Of a stretch of 64,000 bases of DNA, positions 6,939-15,973 are shown in pieces (position 1 is the first letter of the stretch; every line of letters begins with the position of its first letter). Position numbers and translations under genes: made by a program. The stretch comes from Actinoplanes utahensis (GTDB taxonomy: Bacteria; Actinomycetota; Actinomycetes; Mycobacteriales; Micromonosporaceae). Below the pieces are notes generated by a model that was not told the DNA's origin, did no database searches, and saw only the letters and a list, made by a program, of their open reading frames with translations. The stretch spans positions 1 to 64,000 of the forward strand of contig NZ_BOMZ01000089.1 of NCBI RefSeq assembly GCF_016862455.1, given 5' to 3'.

Positions 6939-8651
6939 CTACACACTCCTCGCATCGTGGAAGGCCGTAAGGGGCGGGCCGGCGCTGTGTCGCCCTCGGG
7001 GGACGGACGACCTGGGTACTCTGGCGACCCCGGATGCCCGGACGGTGGCGCTCTGTGTCGCCCTGCCGGGAGACCACCGATCCGGCAGCCCCGGCAACGC
7101 GCGGTAGAGGCGGTAGTAGAGCGCCATGGCCTCGTGCAGTTGGAAGAAGTCCTCGACCCGGCCGCGTGCGTTACGCGCCAGTGATTCGTAGCTCTCGAGG
7201 TCTTCCATGAGGTCCTGGATGGCGGCGGCCATGCCGCCGACGATGTCGGCGGGGTCCACCAGCCTGCCGCAGGCGTCCCAGCTGCGGCCGGTGTGGTGCA
7301 CCAGCCGGTCACCGATCAGCTGTCGCATGCCGCCGACCTCGGTGCCCACCGTCGGCACGGCGGCAGTCATCGCCTCCAGGACGACCATCGGCTGCCCCTC
7401 GTTGAAGCTGGGCAGCACGAGCAGGTCGAAGTCGCCGATCACCGCGGGGACGTTCACCGTGCCGCGGAAGACGAACCGGTCCTGCAGGCCGAACGCCTCG
7501 ATCTTCCGTAGGCAGCGCTGCAGGTAGCCGGGCTCGACGTGGTCGGTCGGACCGAGGATGTCCAGGGTCCAGTTGGTGAATCCGCGCTCCTGCAGCAGAC
7601 GCGCCGAGTCGATGAACTCCAACAGGCCCTTGATCGGTACGACACGGGCGATGTACGCGAACCGCCACGTTCGCCGGTCGTCCCGGATGATCCGTTCCAG
7701 CGCGTCCAGCCGCTGCCGGTACGCGTCGTCGAACTTCCGGACCACCATGCCGTTGGGCACGATCGAGATCATGTCGTCGCGCACCGGCGCGCCCAGATCG
7801 CGCGCCTCCTCGACGGCGTCCGGGTAGAGGTAGGTGATGTGGTGGGCACTGGGATAGCAGAACCGGCCCATCTCGATCCACCACGCCATCCAGGCGCGCT
7901 GGTGCGGGGTCACGTCGAGTCGTCGCCAGTCGTCCCCCCGTACACGCAATGCCATGTTGCGCTCCAGGAGGGTGTTGACGGTGTCCCGCACGTACAGGTT
8001 GTGCTCGGTGAGCAGGAACCGGGCACCGTGCTGACGGGATGCCGCGGCGCTGACCAGAGACGCGTATCCGGTGGTGTGCGCGTGGTAGACGGTGGCCTTG
8101 GGAATGTCGTCGGCCAGCAACGCGTACGACAGCGAGAAGAACTCGCGCATGAGCCAGAAGGTCTCGGAGAGGGACAGGCCCAGCGCGCCCCACCGTGACT
8201 GCAGCACGTGCAGGAACTCTCGGGACCCGAGCAGCGCCCAGACCGGGTACCGGCGGGTGCGGGGATTCATGCCCTCGTCATAGATCTGCCACATCGGCTC
8301 CATGTCACCCTCGGTGATGGCATGCAACGCGTCGAACAGTCGATCGGCGAGTGCCGTGCGTTCACGAGCGTTCATGCCGAGGGCCTTGGGGGTGAGCGCC
8401 ATGAAGGTGCCGCGGTGCTCCTGCATGCTCAGGAAGACAGGGTGGACCCACCGCACGTTGTCGGGCATCCCGTACAGATCGGTGTTGGGCGCAGCCGAGT
8501 CCCAGGTGAGGTGGATGATGCCGTAGGTGATCTCCGGATTGCTCGTCACGATGTCGTGCACTACCGCCGACACCCCGCCTTTGAGGTAGGGATAGGTCGA
8601 CTCCATGACGATGGCGACGTCGACGGCGGGAAGTTCTCCCGGGTAGGACAC
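6939..8651 (-). CDS. pelF: PelF-like cytosolic glycosyltransferase (GT4)
   Basis: 570 aa. Residues 1-270 match the DUF3492 domain typical of PelF (VAIVMESTYPYLKGGVSAVVHDIV near the start, FLLTEHNLYVRDT near 220); residues 290-500 are a GT4 Rossmann domain with nucleotide-sugar site signatures (FAYIARVVPIKGL, LDILGPTD, VLPSFNEGQPMVVLEAMTAAVPTVGTEVGG). PelF polymerises Pel exopolysaccharide from UDP-GalNAc/GlcNAc at the membrane with PelG. The GTG start has GGAG six bases upstream. The last 50-60 residues, rich in Arg, Ser and Pro, are unlike PelF and run exactly up to the epimerase start, perhaps a lineage-specific tail or readthrough after a frameshift. The gene follows pelG by 31 bases. Confidence 0.88.
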   Translation of the reverse strand: MSYPGELPAVDVAIVMESTYPYLKGGVSAVVHDIVTSNPEITYGIIHLTWDSAAPNTDLYGMPDNVRWVHPVFLSMQEHRGTFMALTPKALGMNARERTALADRLFDALHAITEGDMEPMWQIYDEGMNPRTRRYPVWALLGSREFLHVLQSRWGALGLSLSETFWLMREFFSLSYALLADDIPKATVYHAHTTGYASLVSAAASRQHGARFLLTEHNLYVRDTVNTLLERNMALRVRGDDWRRLDVTPHQRAWMAWWIEMGRFCYPSAHHITYLYPDAVEEARDLGAPVRDDMISIVPNGMVVRKFDDAYRQRLDALERIIRDDRRTWRFAYIARVVPIKGLLEFIDSARLLQERGFTNWTLDILGPTDHVEPGYLQRCLRKIEAFGLQDRFVFRGTVNVPAVIGDFDLLVLPSFNEGQPMVVLEAMTAAVPTVGTEVGGMRQLIGDRLVHHTGRSWDACGRLVDPADIVGGMAAAIQDLMEDLESYESLARNARGRVEDFFQLHEAMALYYRLYRALPGLPDRWSPGRATQSATVRASGVARVPRSSVPRGRHSAGPPLTAFHDARSV

Positions 8652-8682
8652 ATGAGCCTCCGAGCAGATGCAGGGGTGGGGT

Positions 8683-10113
8683 TTACCAGGTCAGGGCTCG
8701 GCGCCAGAACAGGGTGTGTTCCGGGGCCTGCCAGGCGCGGTTGAACAGCAGTAGGGCGATCACGAACGTGACGGCGTCGGCGCACAGGATGCCGATGTAC
8801 AGCGGAGCGGCCGGTAGCGGCGTCGCGAACAGAGCGACGCAGGCGAGCAGGTGGAGGCCGCCGAGTATCGCGACCGACCTGCTGTCGCCGGCGTAGTCGA
8901 GCTTGTAGCAGGCGATCGAGATCATCACGCACATCCAGGAGACGGCGGAGACGGCGCCGACGAGGCTGGTGTGTTCCGAGCCGGCGGACGACCACAGCAG
9001 CATGGAGGTGAGGAAGACCAGGATCCCGCCGACGACGGCGGTGTCCCGTTGCGACCGGAGCGCGACCTGGTGCACGCCACGCGAATAGGTGCGCAGGTTG
9101 TGCAGCGGCTCCTTTTCCAGGGCCGCGTGCAGGCGTCCCACGGATGCGTCGAAATCCGGGGCGCGGCAGACGAAGTAGAAGTTGTAGGCGACGACCGCGG
9201 GCAGCGAGGCGACGAAAAGGATGACGACCGGGATGTCTCCGTCGGAGCGGTAGAAGTAGAGCAGTTTGTCGCCCCACATGACGGCGCCCAGCAGCAGGCC
9301 TCGGCCGACATCCCCGAGATTGCTCCGGAAGCTGCTCCATTCGGGCGCGGTCAGCAGATGCCGGCGCAGCGGAACCAGTTGGGTGAGCAGCCCGGCCAGC
9401 GGGGGCAGCCACCACCAGGTCGGGACGACGGCCACACTGACGGCGTATGCCGACCAGCCCATCACCCAGCCGATCCGGTCACGAGTGATGTTCGCCAGAA
9501 CCAGTGAGTGGGCGAACAGCACGTTGATCGCCATCAGCAGCCAGTACGCGCCGATCGCCGGAAGGCTCCACCGCAGGAGCAGCAGCAGCGGCACGCCGGA
9601 AAGAAGAACGAACGGCACGGCTTGCAGGGCGGCGGCGGGCAGGGCAGCGCAGAAGCCGCCGCGAAGAGCGGTAGTGCCCCCGCGGCCGTGGACCAGCGAG
9701 CCGATCGACCGGTAGAGCGGCATGCACACGCCCTGCAGCAGCCATGGAAGCGTGAGGGCCACCGCCAGCAGGAAGGTGCTCAACTCGACGCCGCCCAGCC
9801 GGCTCCCGGCCATTCGTGCCGTGGCCAGTGGATAAACCACGGTCAAGGTGACGACGGGCCACAGGTGCAGCAGCAGGTGCGCTCCGCGATCGCGGGCGAG
9901 CCGCAGTCCCGCCTTCGACAGCCGGCTGCGGCGTAGCACGAACACGGCCAGAGCCAGCACGGCCACGGTGATCGCGGCCGCGCGGCCCTGCTCGGCCACA
10001 CCTCGTACCAGGTCACGGCCGCGGGCCATGGGCACGACGGCGATCGTGGCCACCAGCACGAAGGCGATCGCCATGCCGGCAGTGTGCCGCCAGTAGACGC
10101 CTAGTGATCTCAT
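8683..10113 (-). CDS. pelG: PelG-like polysaccharide membrane transporter
   Basis: 476 aa with about 12 hydrophobic segments from residue 10 to the C-terminus, and the PelG-type signature GLLLGAVMWGDKLLYFYRSDGD near residue 290. PelG belongs to the MOP flippase-like superfamily and, with PelF, forms the synthase/export unit of Pel polysaccharide. The start ATG has a strong GGGGAGGA site. It is first in the minus-strand operon pelG-pelF-epimerase and faces a divergent promoter region. PelD and PelE, which activate the synthase in other bacteria, are not present. Confidence 0.85.
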   Translation of the reverse strand: MRSLGVYWRHTAGMAIAFVLVATIAVVPMARGRDLVRGVAEQGRAAAITVAVLALAVFVLRRSRLSKAGLRLARDRGAHLLLHLWPVVTLTVVYPLATARMAGSRLGGVELSTFLLAVALTLPWLLQGVCMPLYRSIGSLVHGRGGTTALRGGFCAALPAAALQAVPFVLLSGVPLLLLLRWSLPAIGAYWLLMAINVLFAHSLVLANITRDRIGWVMGWSAYAVSVAVVPTWWWLPPLAGLLTQLVPLRRHLLTAPEWSSFRSNLGDVGRGLLLGAVMWGDKLLYFYRSDGDIPVVILFVASLPAVVAYNFYFVCRAPDFDASVGRLHAALEKEPLHNLRTYSRGVHQVALRSQRDTAVVGGILVFLTSMLLWSSAGSEHTSLVGAVSAVSWMCVMISIACYKLDYAGDSRSVAILGGLHLLACVALFATPLPAAPLYIGILCADAVTFVIALLLFNRAWQAPEHTLFWRRALTW

Positions 10114-10313
10114 TAAGTCCTCCCCGGATGCATAAACGCACGGGGAAGGTGGCGGGCTGCGGTTTCACTTCCAGCTTTTTCCGGCTTAAGCCACGCGAGT
10201 GATTCATGGTGATACGCGTCTCACGCGAACAGTGGGTTTGTGCGTTCAGGACTTGCGTTCGGAAGAGCGGTTCGTAGAGTTTCCTTTTTCGCGCTAACTC
10301 AGGATGGTTGACG
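10114..10313. promoter_or_regulatory. Divergent promoter region of the exopolysaccharide locus
   Basis: The 200 bases between pelG and the glycosidase gene must drive both directions. A direct repeat of tgcgttc (about 10231 and 10252) lies in it. No riboswitch or clear -35/-10 pair was identified. Confidence 0.4.
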
Positions 10314-11432
10314 ATGCGACGCCGGTACGGTGCGTGGATCCGGTATGGAGGCCCCGTTACACCTGATCAAGTCGCATTCGCGGCCGAACATTACGCATCG
10401 GCGATCCTGCAGCCCTGGGAGGTGGAGGTCGCCACCCGGCTCAAGGCTGCGCGGCCGGATATGCCCGTTTTGGCGTACAAGTGCCTGTCGTCCACGCGCA
10501 GCTACGAGCCAGGCCCGTTTTTCACGTCCGGGCTGAGCTGGCGGGAAGCGGAGAACCTCGGCGAGCACCTTTTCGCCCACCGTGCCGATGGCACTCGTAT
10601 CGAGTGGGCGGGATATTCCGGACATTGGCAGATGGCTGTCTGGATGAAGGAATACCGCGAACGGTGGATCGCCAACGTAGCGGCCGAGTTCCGCGATTCC
10701 GTCTTCGATGGCGTAATGGCCGACAACGATGTTTTCGACGACTACTACGGTTTGGACCTTCCGTTCGGTGACGGCTGCGACCTGACCGGTCTGCGCGCCG
10801 CTCTCGACGAACTGGTCACCGGCGCGGGCCGCGCGCTCAACAGGATCGGAAAGATCCTGGTGCCGAACATCGCGGAGTCTCGCCGGGAGCCGGGCCGGTG
10901 GCAGCGCCATGCCGCCTTCGGCGGCGGATACGAGGAGGTGTGGCTGGCCTGGGGCCCGGACCAGCACCTCGACACCCCCGACGTGCTCGCGCAGACCGAA
11001 TGTCTGCACGGACCTGGGCTCACCGTGGTGCGGACCGCCTCCGACGGCACGGACCGCCATCCCAACGTGCTGTTCGGCCTCGCCATGTTCTGGATCTTCG
11101 GTGGCGGCCGACCCGGGACGAGCTACACCGCCACGGGTCACGACCAGTACAACGGGGTACCGCACGTGCCGGCGCTGTGCTGGGATCTCGGCGAACCGAC
11201 CGGCGCACCTCAGCGCAAGGGCGGCGTCCGCCACCGCGCCTTCACCGGTGGCTGGGCCGCCGCCCACATCGACCGGCCCGGGGGCCGGCCGGTCACGCTC
11301 CCCGTGCCGGCCGGGCTCGTCACCGACACCGGCGCCGCAGCGCCCGCCACGGTGCGACTCGCCCCGCGGCACGGCGTCCTCTATCGCCGGGCCCGGGGCG
11401 GTCCGGGCTGCCGGTCGGGTGCAGAACGGTAG
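10314..11432 (+). CDS. Putative glycoside hydrolase (GHL15-like)
   Basis: About 372 aa from ATG 10314 with AGGA nine bases upstream (a TTG two codons earlier is possible). The fold looks like a TIM barrel: YGAWIRYGGPVT at the start, VLAYKCLSSTRSYEPG near residue 60, an acidic strand DGVMADNDVFDDYY near 135 that could hold catalytic carboxylates, and FGLAMFWIFGGGRPGTSY near 260. This resembles the hypothetical glycosyl hydrolase family 15 (GHL15), known from exopolysaccharide loci. No signal peptide is visible, which is odd for a glycosidase of an exported polymer. It probably trims or processes the polymer, filling a place held by PelA elsewhere; that role is inferred. Confidence 0.65.
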   Translation: MRRRYGAWIRYGGPVTPDQVAFAAEHYASAILQPWEVEVATRLKAARPDMPVLAYKCLSSTRSYEPGPFFTSGLSWREAENLGEHLFAHRADGTRIEWAGYSGHWQMAVWMKEYRERWIANVAAEFRDSVFDGVMADNDVFDDYYGLDLPFGDGCDLTGLRAALDELVTGAGRALNRIGKILVPNIAESRREPGRWQRHAAFGGGYEEVWLAWGPDQHLDTPDVLAQTECLHGPGLTVVRTASDGTDRHPNVLFGLAMFWIFGGGRPGTSYTATGHDQYNGVPHVPALCWDLGEPTGAPQRKGGVRHRAFTGGWAAAHIDRPGGRPVTLPVPAGLVTDTGAAAPATVRLAPRHGVLYRRARGGPGCRSGAER

Positions 11433-11504
11433 AGGTCGGGTTCCCGATGCGTAGCGCGCCGCCGGGGACGCTCAGACTCTTCCCCGTGGGCCGACCGTAC
11501 GGGC

Positions 11505-12905
11505 ATGGCCGCCCACCGACGCATCGTCACCGCCCTCGCCACGCTCGTACTGATCACGACCGGAACGGTCCCGCCCGCCCGAGCCGAAGCGGCACTCGCC
11601 ACGCAGGTCGTCACGCTGGCTGCCAGTGACGACATCGTCGGCAACCCGGAGCGGGGTTTCTACCGCTACAGCGAGACGCGCCTCAGCGGGGACCCGTCGA
11701 CCTACCAGCGCCTCGACCCGGTCAAGCTCGCCAACGAACGCAAGGCGGAAGGCATCACCCTGATCTTCCGCTATTTCTACCTCGACGGTTACCGCGACCG
11801 TGACGACCTCGCCCCGGTCGACCTCGACCTACTGAGAGGCGACCTGTCAGCCGCCCGCGCGGCCGGCGTCAAACTCGTCATCCGGTTCGCCTACAGCAGT
11901 TCCTCCTCCGCCGACGCGCCGCCGGCCCGAGTCACCGGGCATATCCGCCAGCTGGCGCCGGTGCTCAACGAGAATGCCGGCGTCATCCAGGCGTTGCAGG
12001 CCGGCTTCATCGGCCGCTGGGGGGAGTGGTACTACACCGACAACTTCGTCAGCGACCCGGCCCGTCCCTGGCTGCTGAGCGACGCCGACTGGGCGGCCCG
12101 GGAACAGGTGCTGCGCACATTGCTGGAGTCCACCACCGCGTCGATCCGGATACAGGTGCGTTATCCGGCCGTCAAGCAACGCGTGGAGCACAGTCTCCGG
12201 CCTGCCCAGGCGGCCCGCATCGGTGTTCACAACGACTGCTTCCTCGCCGGCACGGACGACCACGGCACGTTCCCCCGCACCGGCGACCGCGACTGGCTCG
12301 CCACACAGAGCAGCTCAAGCCTCACCGGGGGCGAGACCTGCGAGCTGAACCGCCCGCGCACCGACTGGAGCAACGCGTCGACCGAGCTGAGCAGATACCA
12401 CTTCACCTATCTGAACGCGGACTTCCACCAGAGTGTCCTGGACTCCTGGAGCGCCGGCCGCGCGGAAGCCGCCCGCCGCCTCGGATACCGCATCCACGTG
12501 TCTCGGACGACCACACCGATCAGCGCGATCGCTGGGCGGCGCGCCACCGTGCGGATCACCCTGACCAACACCGGGTACGCGGCTCCCACCGCGAACCGGC
12601 CGGTGCAGCTGATTCTGAGCGGTGCCGTGACGAAGGTGGTGAAGGTGACGACGGACACGCGTACTTGGGCGCCGGGACGAACAGTCACCCTGTCGGCGAG
12701 CTTCGTCCTGCCCACCCCCAAGGGCACGTACCGCCTTCACTTGAACATGCCCGATCCGGTCGCCGATCTGGCCACACAGGCACCACTGATCAACGGCGAG
12801 TCGACGAATGCCGCGTACGCGATCCGTCTCGCCAACGTCGGCGTGTGGCGCCCCCGCACCGGCTGGAACGACTTGAACACGGCCCTGTCCGTCGCCGCCC
12901 CGTGA
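11505..12905 (+). CDS. Secreted DUF4874/DUF4832-like protein
   Basis: 466 aa with a signal peptide (MAAHRRIVTALATLVLITTGTVPPARAEA, cut near residue 27). The opening NPERGFYRYSETR and the barrel-like part with LIFRYFYLDGY, LVIRFAY and QAGFIGRWGEWYYTDNF are typical of DUF4874; the second half, with a beta domain (RATVRITLTNTGYAAPTANRPVQLIL ... KGTYRLHLNMPDP), matches DUF4832. These domains occur together in secreted proteins of polysaccharide loci and look like glycan-binding or glycosidase-like barrels. It follows the glycosidase gene by 72 bases in the same direction and completes the divergent arm of the locus. Confidence 0.78.
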   Translation: MAAHRRIVTALATLVLITTGTVPPARAEAALATQVVTLAASDDIVGNPERGFYRYSETRLSGDPSTYQRLDPVKLANERKAEGITLIFRYFYLDGYRDRDDLAPVDLDLLRGDLSAARAAGVKLVIRFAYSSSSSADAPPARVTGHIRQLAPVLNENAGVIQALQAGFIGRWGEWYYTDNFVSDPARPWLLSDADWAAREQVLRTLLESTTASIRIQVRYPAVKQRVEHSLRPAQAARIGVHNDCFLAGTDDHGTFPRTGDRDWLATQSSSSLTGGETCELNRPRTDWSNASTELSRYHFTYLNADFHQSVLDSWSAGRAEAARRLGYRIHVSRTTTPISAIAGRRATVRITLTNTGYAAPTANRPVQLILSGAVTKVVKVTTDTRTWAPGRTVTLSASFVLPTPKGTYRLHLNMPDPVADLATQAPLINGESTNAAYAIRLANVGVWRPRTGWNDLNTALSVAAP

Positions 12906-13071
12906 CATCCGGCACGCCGACGGCCGACGATCCGTGGTGACGGTCCTCAGGGCGGCCGACAGTGGTGGTGGGGGCAGAATCGTCTCCGGTGTGGGCGGGA
13001 GAAGGTGGCCCAGGCGGACGCCGAGCCCGGTAGCTACATGAACATAGATTCGATTTCTCGGGGTGTTTCGC

Positions 13072-13650
13072 ATGCGGGAAGGCGACCTGGTGACGCGGCT
13101 GCAGGAGGAATTGCGGCTACGGGTCGGTGAGCATCTGGAGGCGGGGGAGACGCTCCGTGCGGCACTATGGGTGGCCCGGGAGTCCGGTCTGTCGACGATC
13201 GCCCGGATCAGCCGATGGCAGGGTGCGCCCGAAGGACTGCTCGGCTTCGGAGGCGCCGGCGCGACGATGAGATCCGCGCGTGTGCCCGAAGGGCGGGCTG
13301 GTGAGCTGCATCGGCATCTTCCGGACCCGGAAACCGCGGGGGCTCTGGCGCTGACCGATACCCGCCTGCTTCTGCTCGGTGCCGTCGCCGTGCCGTCGGA
13401 TGCTCGCCCGGTGGCGTTGTCCGACCGTCTGCGGCTGGCCGGGCGCCGGGTGCTGGGCCGGGCCGAACCTGATCCGCTACCGCCGCTGACGTCACGCTGG
13501 GAGTGCCCGCGGACCGCCCTGGCCGCGGTCGGCGTCAGTGATCCCGAAGGGACGCTCACACTGGATTTCGTGGATGGATCGAGTCTCTCCGTGGCCGCGC
13601 CCGCGATGTTGGCGGTGCGGTTCGAGGAGGCCGCGCGCCGCTCCGGGTAG
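13072..13650 (+). CDS. Hypothetical protein
   Basis: About 192 aa from ATG 13072, with CGGGGTG upstream; a GTG at 13063 is an alternative start. The centre has strand-rich, hydrophobic text (ALALTDTRLLLLGAVAV; LTLDFVDGSSLSVAAPAML), like a small PH-like or GRAM-type beta domain, with no transmembrane helix, cysteine motif or catalytic signature. I do not recognise a family. It stands alone, convergent with the von Willebrand gene. Confidence 0.65.
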   Translation: MREGDLVTRLQEELRLRVGEHLEAGETLRAALWVARESGLSTIARISRWQGAPEGLLGFGGAGATMRSARVPEGRAGELHRHLPDPETAGALALTDTRLLLLGAVAVPSDARPVALSDRLRLAGRRVLGRAEPDPLPPLTSRWECPRTALAAVGVSDPEGTLTLDFVDGSSLSVAAPAMLAVRFEEAARRSG

Positions 13651-13805
13651 GGGCCGCTCCCGTAGATCCCATCAGCGCTTGAAGGCCGCAGGGCACGGAC
13701 ACCGAGGGTCTGATGCTCATCAGCCCTTCCTTCCGCCGCGCCCGTGAGGATGCGGGCGCAGCGTGCGGGGCTGATGCCGGGGCGGGCCGGATCTCCGGCT
13801 TCCGG

Positions 13806-15653
13806 TCAGCTCGGGGCGTGGGCGGCGAGGAACGCCTTGGCGATGGCCGAGGCGACGTCGGCCGGATCGTTCGCGGACAGTGCGGTTCCGCCGGTGGCCT
13901 TGGCCATCACTGTCAGGGCGGCCATGTCCGCGTCGGCGCCGTAACCGACCGCGATGATCGGGACGGGACGCTGCGGGTCGCGGGTGGTTTCGAGTTGCTG
14001 CCGGAACGCCTGACCGGACATGGCGAATCGTGAGCCCGCGTCCTTGCCGTCGGTGAGGACCACGACCAGCGTGATGGTCTCCGGTTTGGCCCGTGCGCGC
14101 ATGGCGGCCGAGGCGTCCAGCACCGTCCGGTAGAGCGGGGTGCCGGCGTTGGCGGCGGCCCGGTATCCGTTGATGCCGGCGGCCAGCAGGTCCCGGCGGG
14201 TGCGGCCGCCGACGCGTTCGGTGAGCGGGCCGAGAGCGACCGTCTCGACGTGGGCGGGGCTGGCCGGGGACGGGGTGGAGAAGAGCCACATGCCGACGCT
14301 GGTGTCGTTGCCGAAGAGACGGCTCGCGTTGAGCCCGGTCTCGCGGAGCAGGGCGGCCTTGGTGGTCTTGCGGCCGGTCTTGTCGGTGACCGGTTCGTTC
14401 ATCGAGCCGGAGGCGTCGACCAGAACGAGTACCTGGAAGTTCATCGTCCGGTACTGCGACCAGTGCACCGCCTCGGTGAGCATCTCGTCCGGCCGTTCCG
14501 GCAGGGCCGGCATGCCGGGCTGGGCCTGGGTGCGGAAACCGGCGGCGGTCAGCGCCTCACCGCTGATCGCCTGCCGCAGGCGTGCGGCGAGGTCGCGGTC
14601 GGTCACGGCGGGGGAGATCGCGTACGGGTAGTCCGCCTCGATCGGCCCGTCCGCCGGCGCCGCGCCGACCAGCGGGACGGTGTGTTCGCCGTCCTGGTAC
14701 GCCTGGAGCTGCTGTTCGGTGACCGGGAAGACTCCGACGTCGGCGCCGGTGGCGGCCCGTTGAAGCAGGGTCGCCGGGTCGGCGGCGGCGTCGGCGAGCC
14801 GGCTGCGCAGGGTGAGGGCGCGCAGTTTGGCGATGCCGGTGTCCGGGGTGGTGCGGTTCATCGCCGTGTTGATGGCGTGCACCGACAGGAGGCCGACCGT
14901 GGTGCGCAGCGGGTCCGGCGCGCTGATGGTGATCCGTTGTTGCACCGCGCCGTCGGCCACCGCGGCCCACGAGGTCTTGCCGTCCCGGGCGTAGGCCTCG
15001 GCGGCCTTCTCGGGTCCGGCCAGCACGATCGGGGAGCGGGCGAGCGGGTCGCCCTCGGTGGTGTAGGTGGCGCCGTCGGCGGCGGCGATCCGCAGCCAGG
15101 CGCTGCTCGACGGAATCCACACGTCGGGCCGCTGTGCCGTCTCGGCGGTGACCGCCGGTTCCTCGGCGGTGACCGTGATCGGCCCGCATTCGCCGCCGTC
15201 GGGATCGAGAGTGCGGGCCGCTTGCCGCACCACCGGGGCGATCTCCGGTGCGGCGGCGACCCGCAGTCGTACGTCCGGGCAGGCGGCGGCGGGCTGGGCG
15301 GCGGGTGCGGCGGTGTCCGTGTCGCGTCCCCACCAGAGCGCGGTGCCGGCCGTCACCAGCAGCAGGACGGCGGCCACAGCGGCCGTGCGGGGACGGATAC
15401 GCGGCCGGGCGCCGCGGGGCAGGCGCAGGCGCCGGCGGTTCGGGGTGGCGAGGACGGGCAGGCCGCCGGTGCGGAACGGGTCGTCGTGGTTGTCGGTGGC
15501 CCGTACCCGTCGGAGCCGGGCCCGCCGTTGCCGGCGCAGCAGGAGCAGGCCCAGCACGAGCATCGACAGGGCCAGTGCGCCGGCCAGTGACCAGAGCAGC
15601 GTGGTGCGCAGGACGTCGCCGGCGGTGGCCGCCGCGACCGGGTGGAGCGTCAC
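13806..15653 (-). CDS. Membrane protein with binding-protein and VWA domains
   Basis: About 615 aa from the GTG at 15653, chosen because GGAGG lies nine bases upstream (the frame could open at ATG 15680). Two hydrophobic helices (LLWSLAGALALSMLVLGLLLL and TAAVAAVLLLVTAGTALWW) flank a basic cytosolic loop. The outside part has a solute-binding-like region (residues about 130-390: VRLRVAAAPEIAPVV, DVWIPSSSAWLRIA) and then a von Willebrand A domain with the MIDAS motif DASGSMN near 415 and VVLTDGKDAGS near 530. Proteins of this plan are common in actinomycetes; function is unknown. It is divergent from the T7SS genes and could act with them, but this is only proximity. Confidence 0.8.
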   Translation of the reverse strand: MTLHPVAAATAGDVLRTTLLWSLAGALALSMLVLGLLLLRRQRRARLRRVRATDNHDDPFRTGGLPVLATPNRRRLRLPRGARPRIRPRTAAVAAVLLLVTAGTALWWGRDTDTAAPAAQPAAACPDVRLRVAAAPEIAPVVRQAARTLDPDGGECGPITVTAEEPAVTAETAQRPDVWIPSSSAWLRIAAADGATYTTEGDPLARSPIVLAGPEKAAEAYARDGKTSWAAVADGAVQQRITISAPDPLRTTVGLLSVHAINTAMNRTTPDTGIAKLRALTLRSRLADAAADPATLLQRAATGADVGVFPVTEQQLQAYQDGEHTVPLVGAAPADGPIEADYPYAISPAVTDRDLAARLRQAISGEALTAAGFRTQAQPGMPALPERPDEMLTEAVHWSQYRTMNFQVLVLVDASGSMNEPVTDKTGRKTTKAALLRETGLNASRLFGNDTSVGMWLFSTPSPASPAHVETVALGPLTERVGGRTRRDLLAAGINGYRAAANAGTPLYRTVLDASAAMRARAKPETITLVVVLTDGKDAGSRFAMSGQAFRQQLETTRDPQRPVPIIAVGYGADADMAALTVMAKATGGTALSANDPADVASAIAKAFLAAHAPS

Positions 15654-15973
15654 GAGCGGGATCCTCCGATGGTCCGCCATGGCCGTGATCGGCCGGTTCT
15701 GTGCGAAGTGGACCGTAGGCGTGCGTGATCGACAAGATCACCCGTCCTGGGTGACGGGTCGGTGAACATCGTCGTGGTACGCCGGAGGGCTTTGGTCACC
15801 GAGATTTCATGACCGTCCGCAAAGGTCGGTTCTAGCCCTCGGGTGTCGGCCTGACCTGCGGATATGCCGTGAGAGGTACCACGATGGCCGTCGCTAACAT
15901 CCCCATGATCGACGGGTGCGCGCGCCCGGAGCGGTCAGTTCCACATCGGGGAGTGCCGTCGGAGGGGATCAGT
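15654..15973. promoter_or_regulatory. Divergent intergenic region before the T7SS genes
   Basis: About 320 bases between the VWA gene and the one-TM protein gene. The reading frame of the latter stays open back to 15869 and has a possible ATG at 15884 with AGAGG, but third-position GC falls in 15930-15960, so I treat this part as leader. No clear promoter boxes. Confidence 0.35.
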
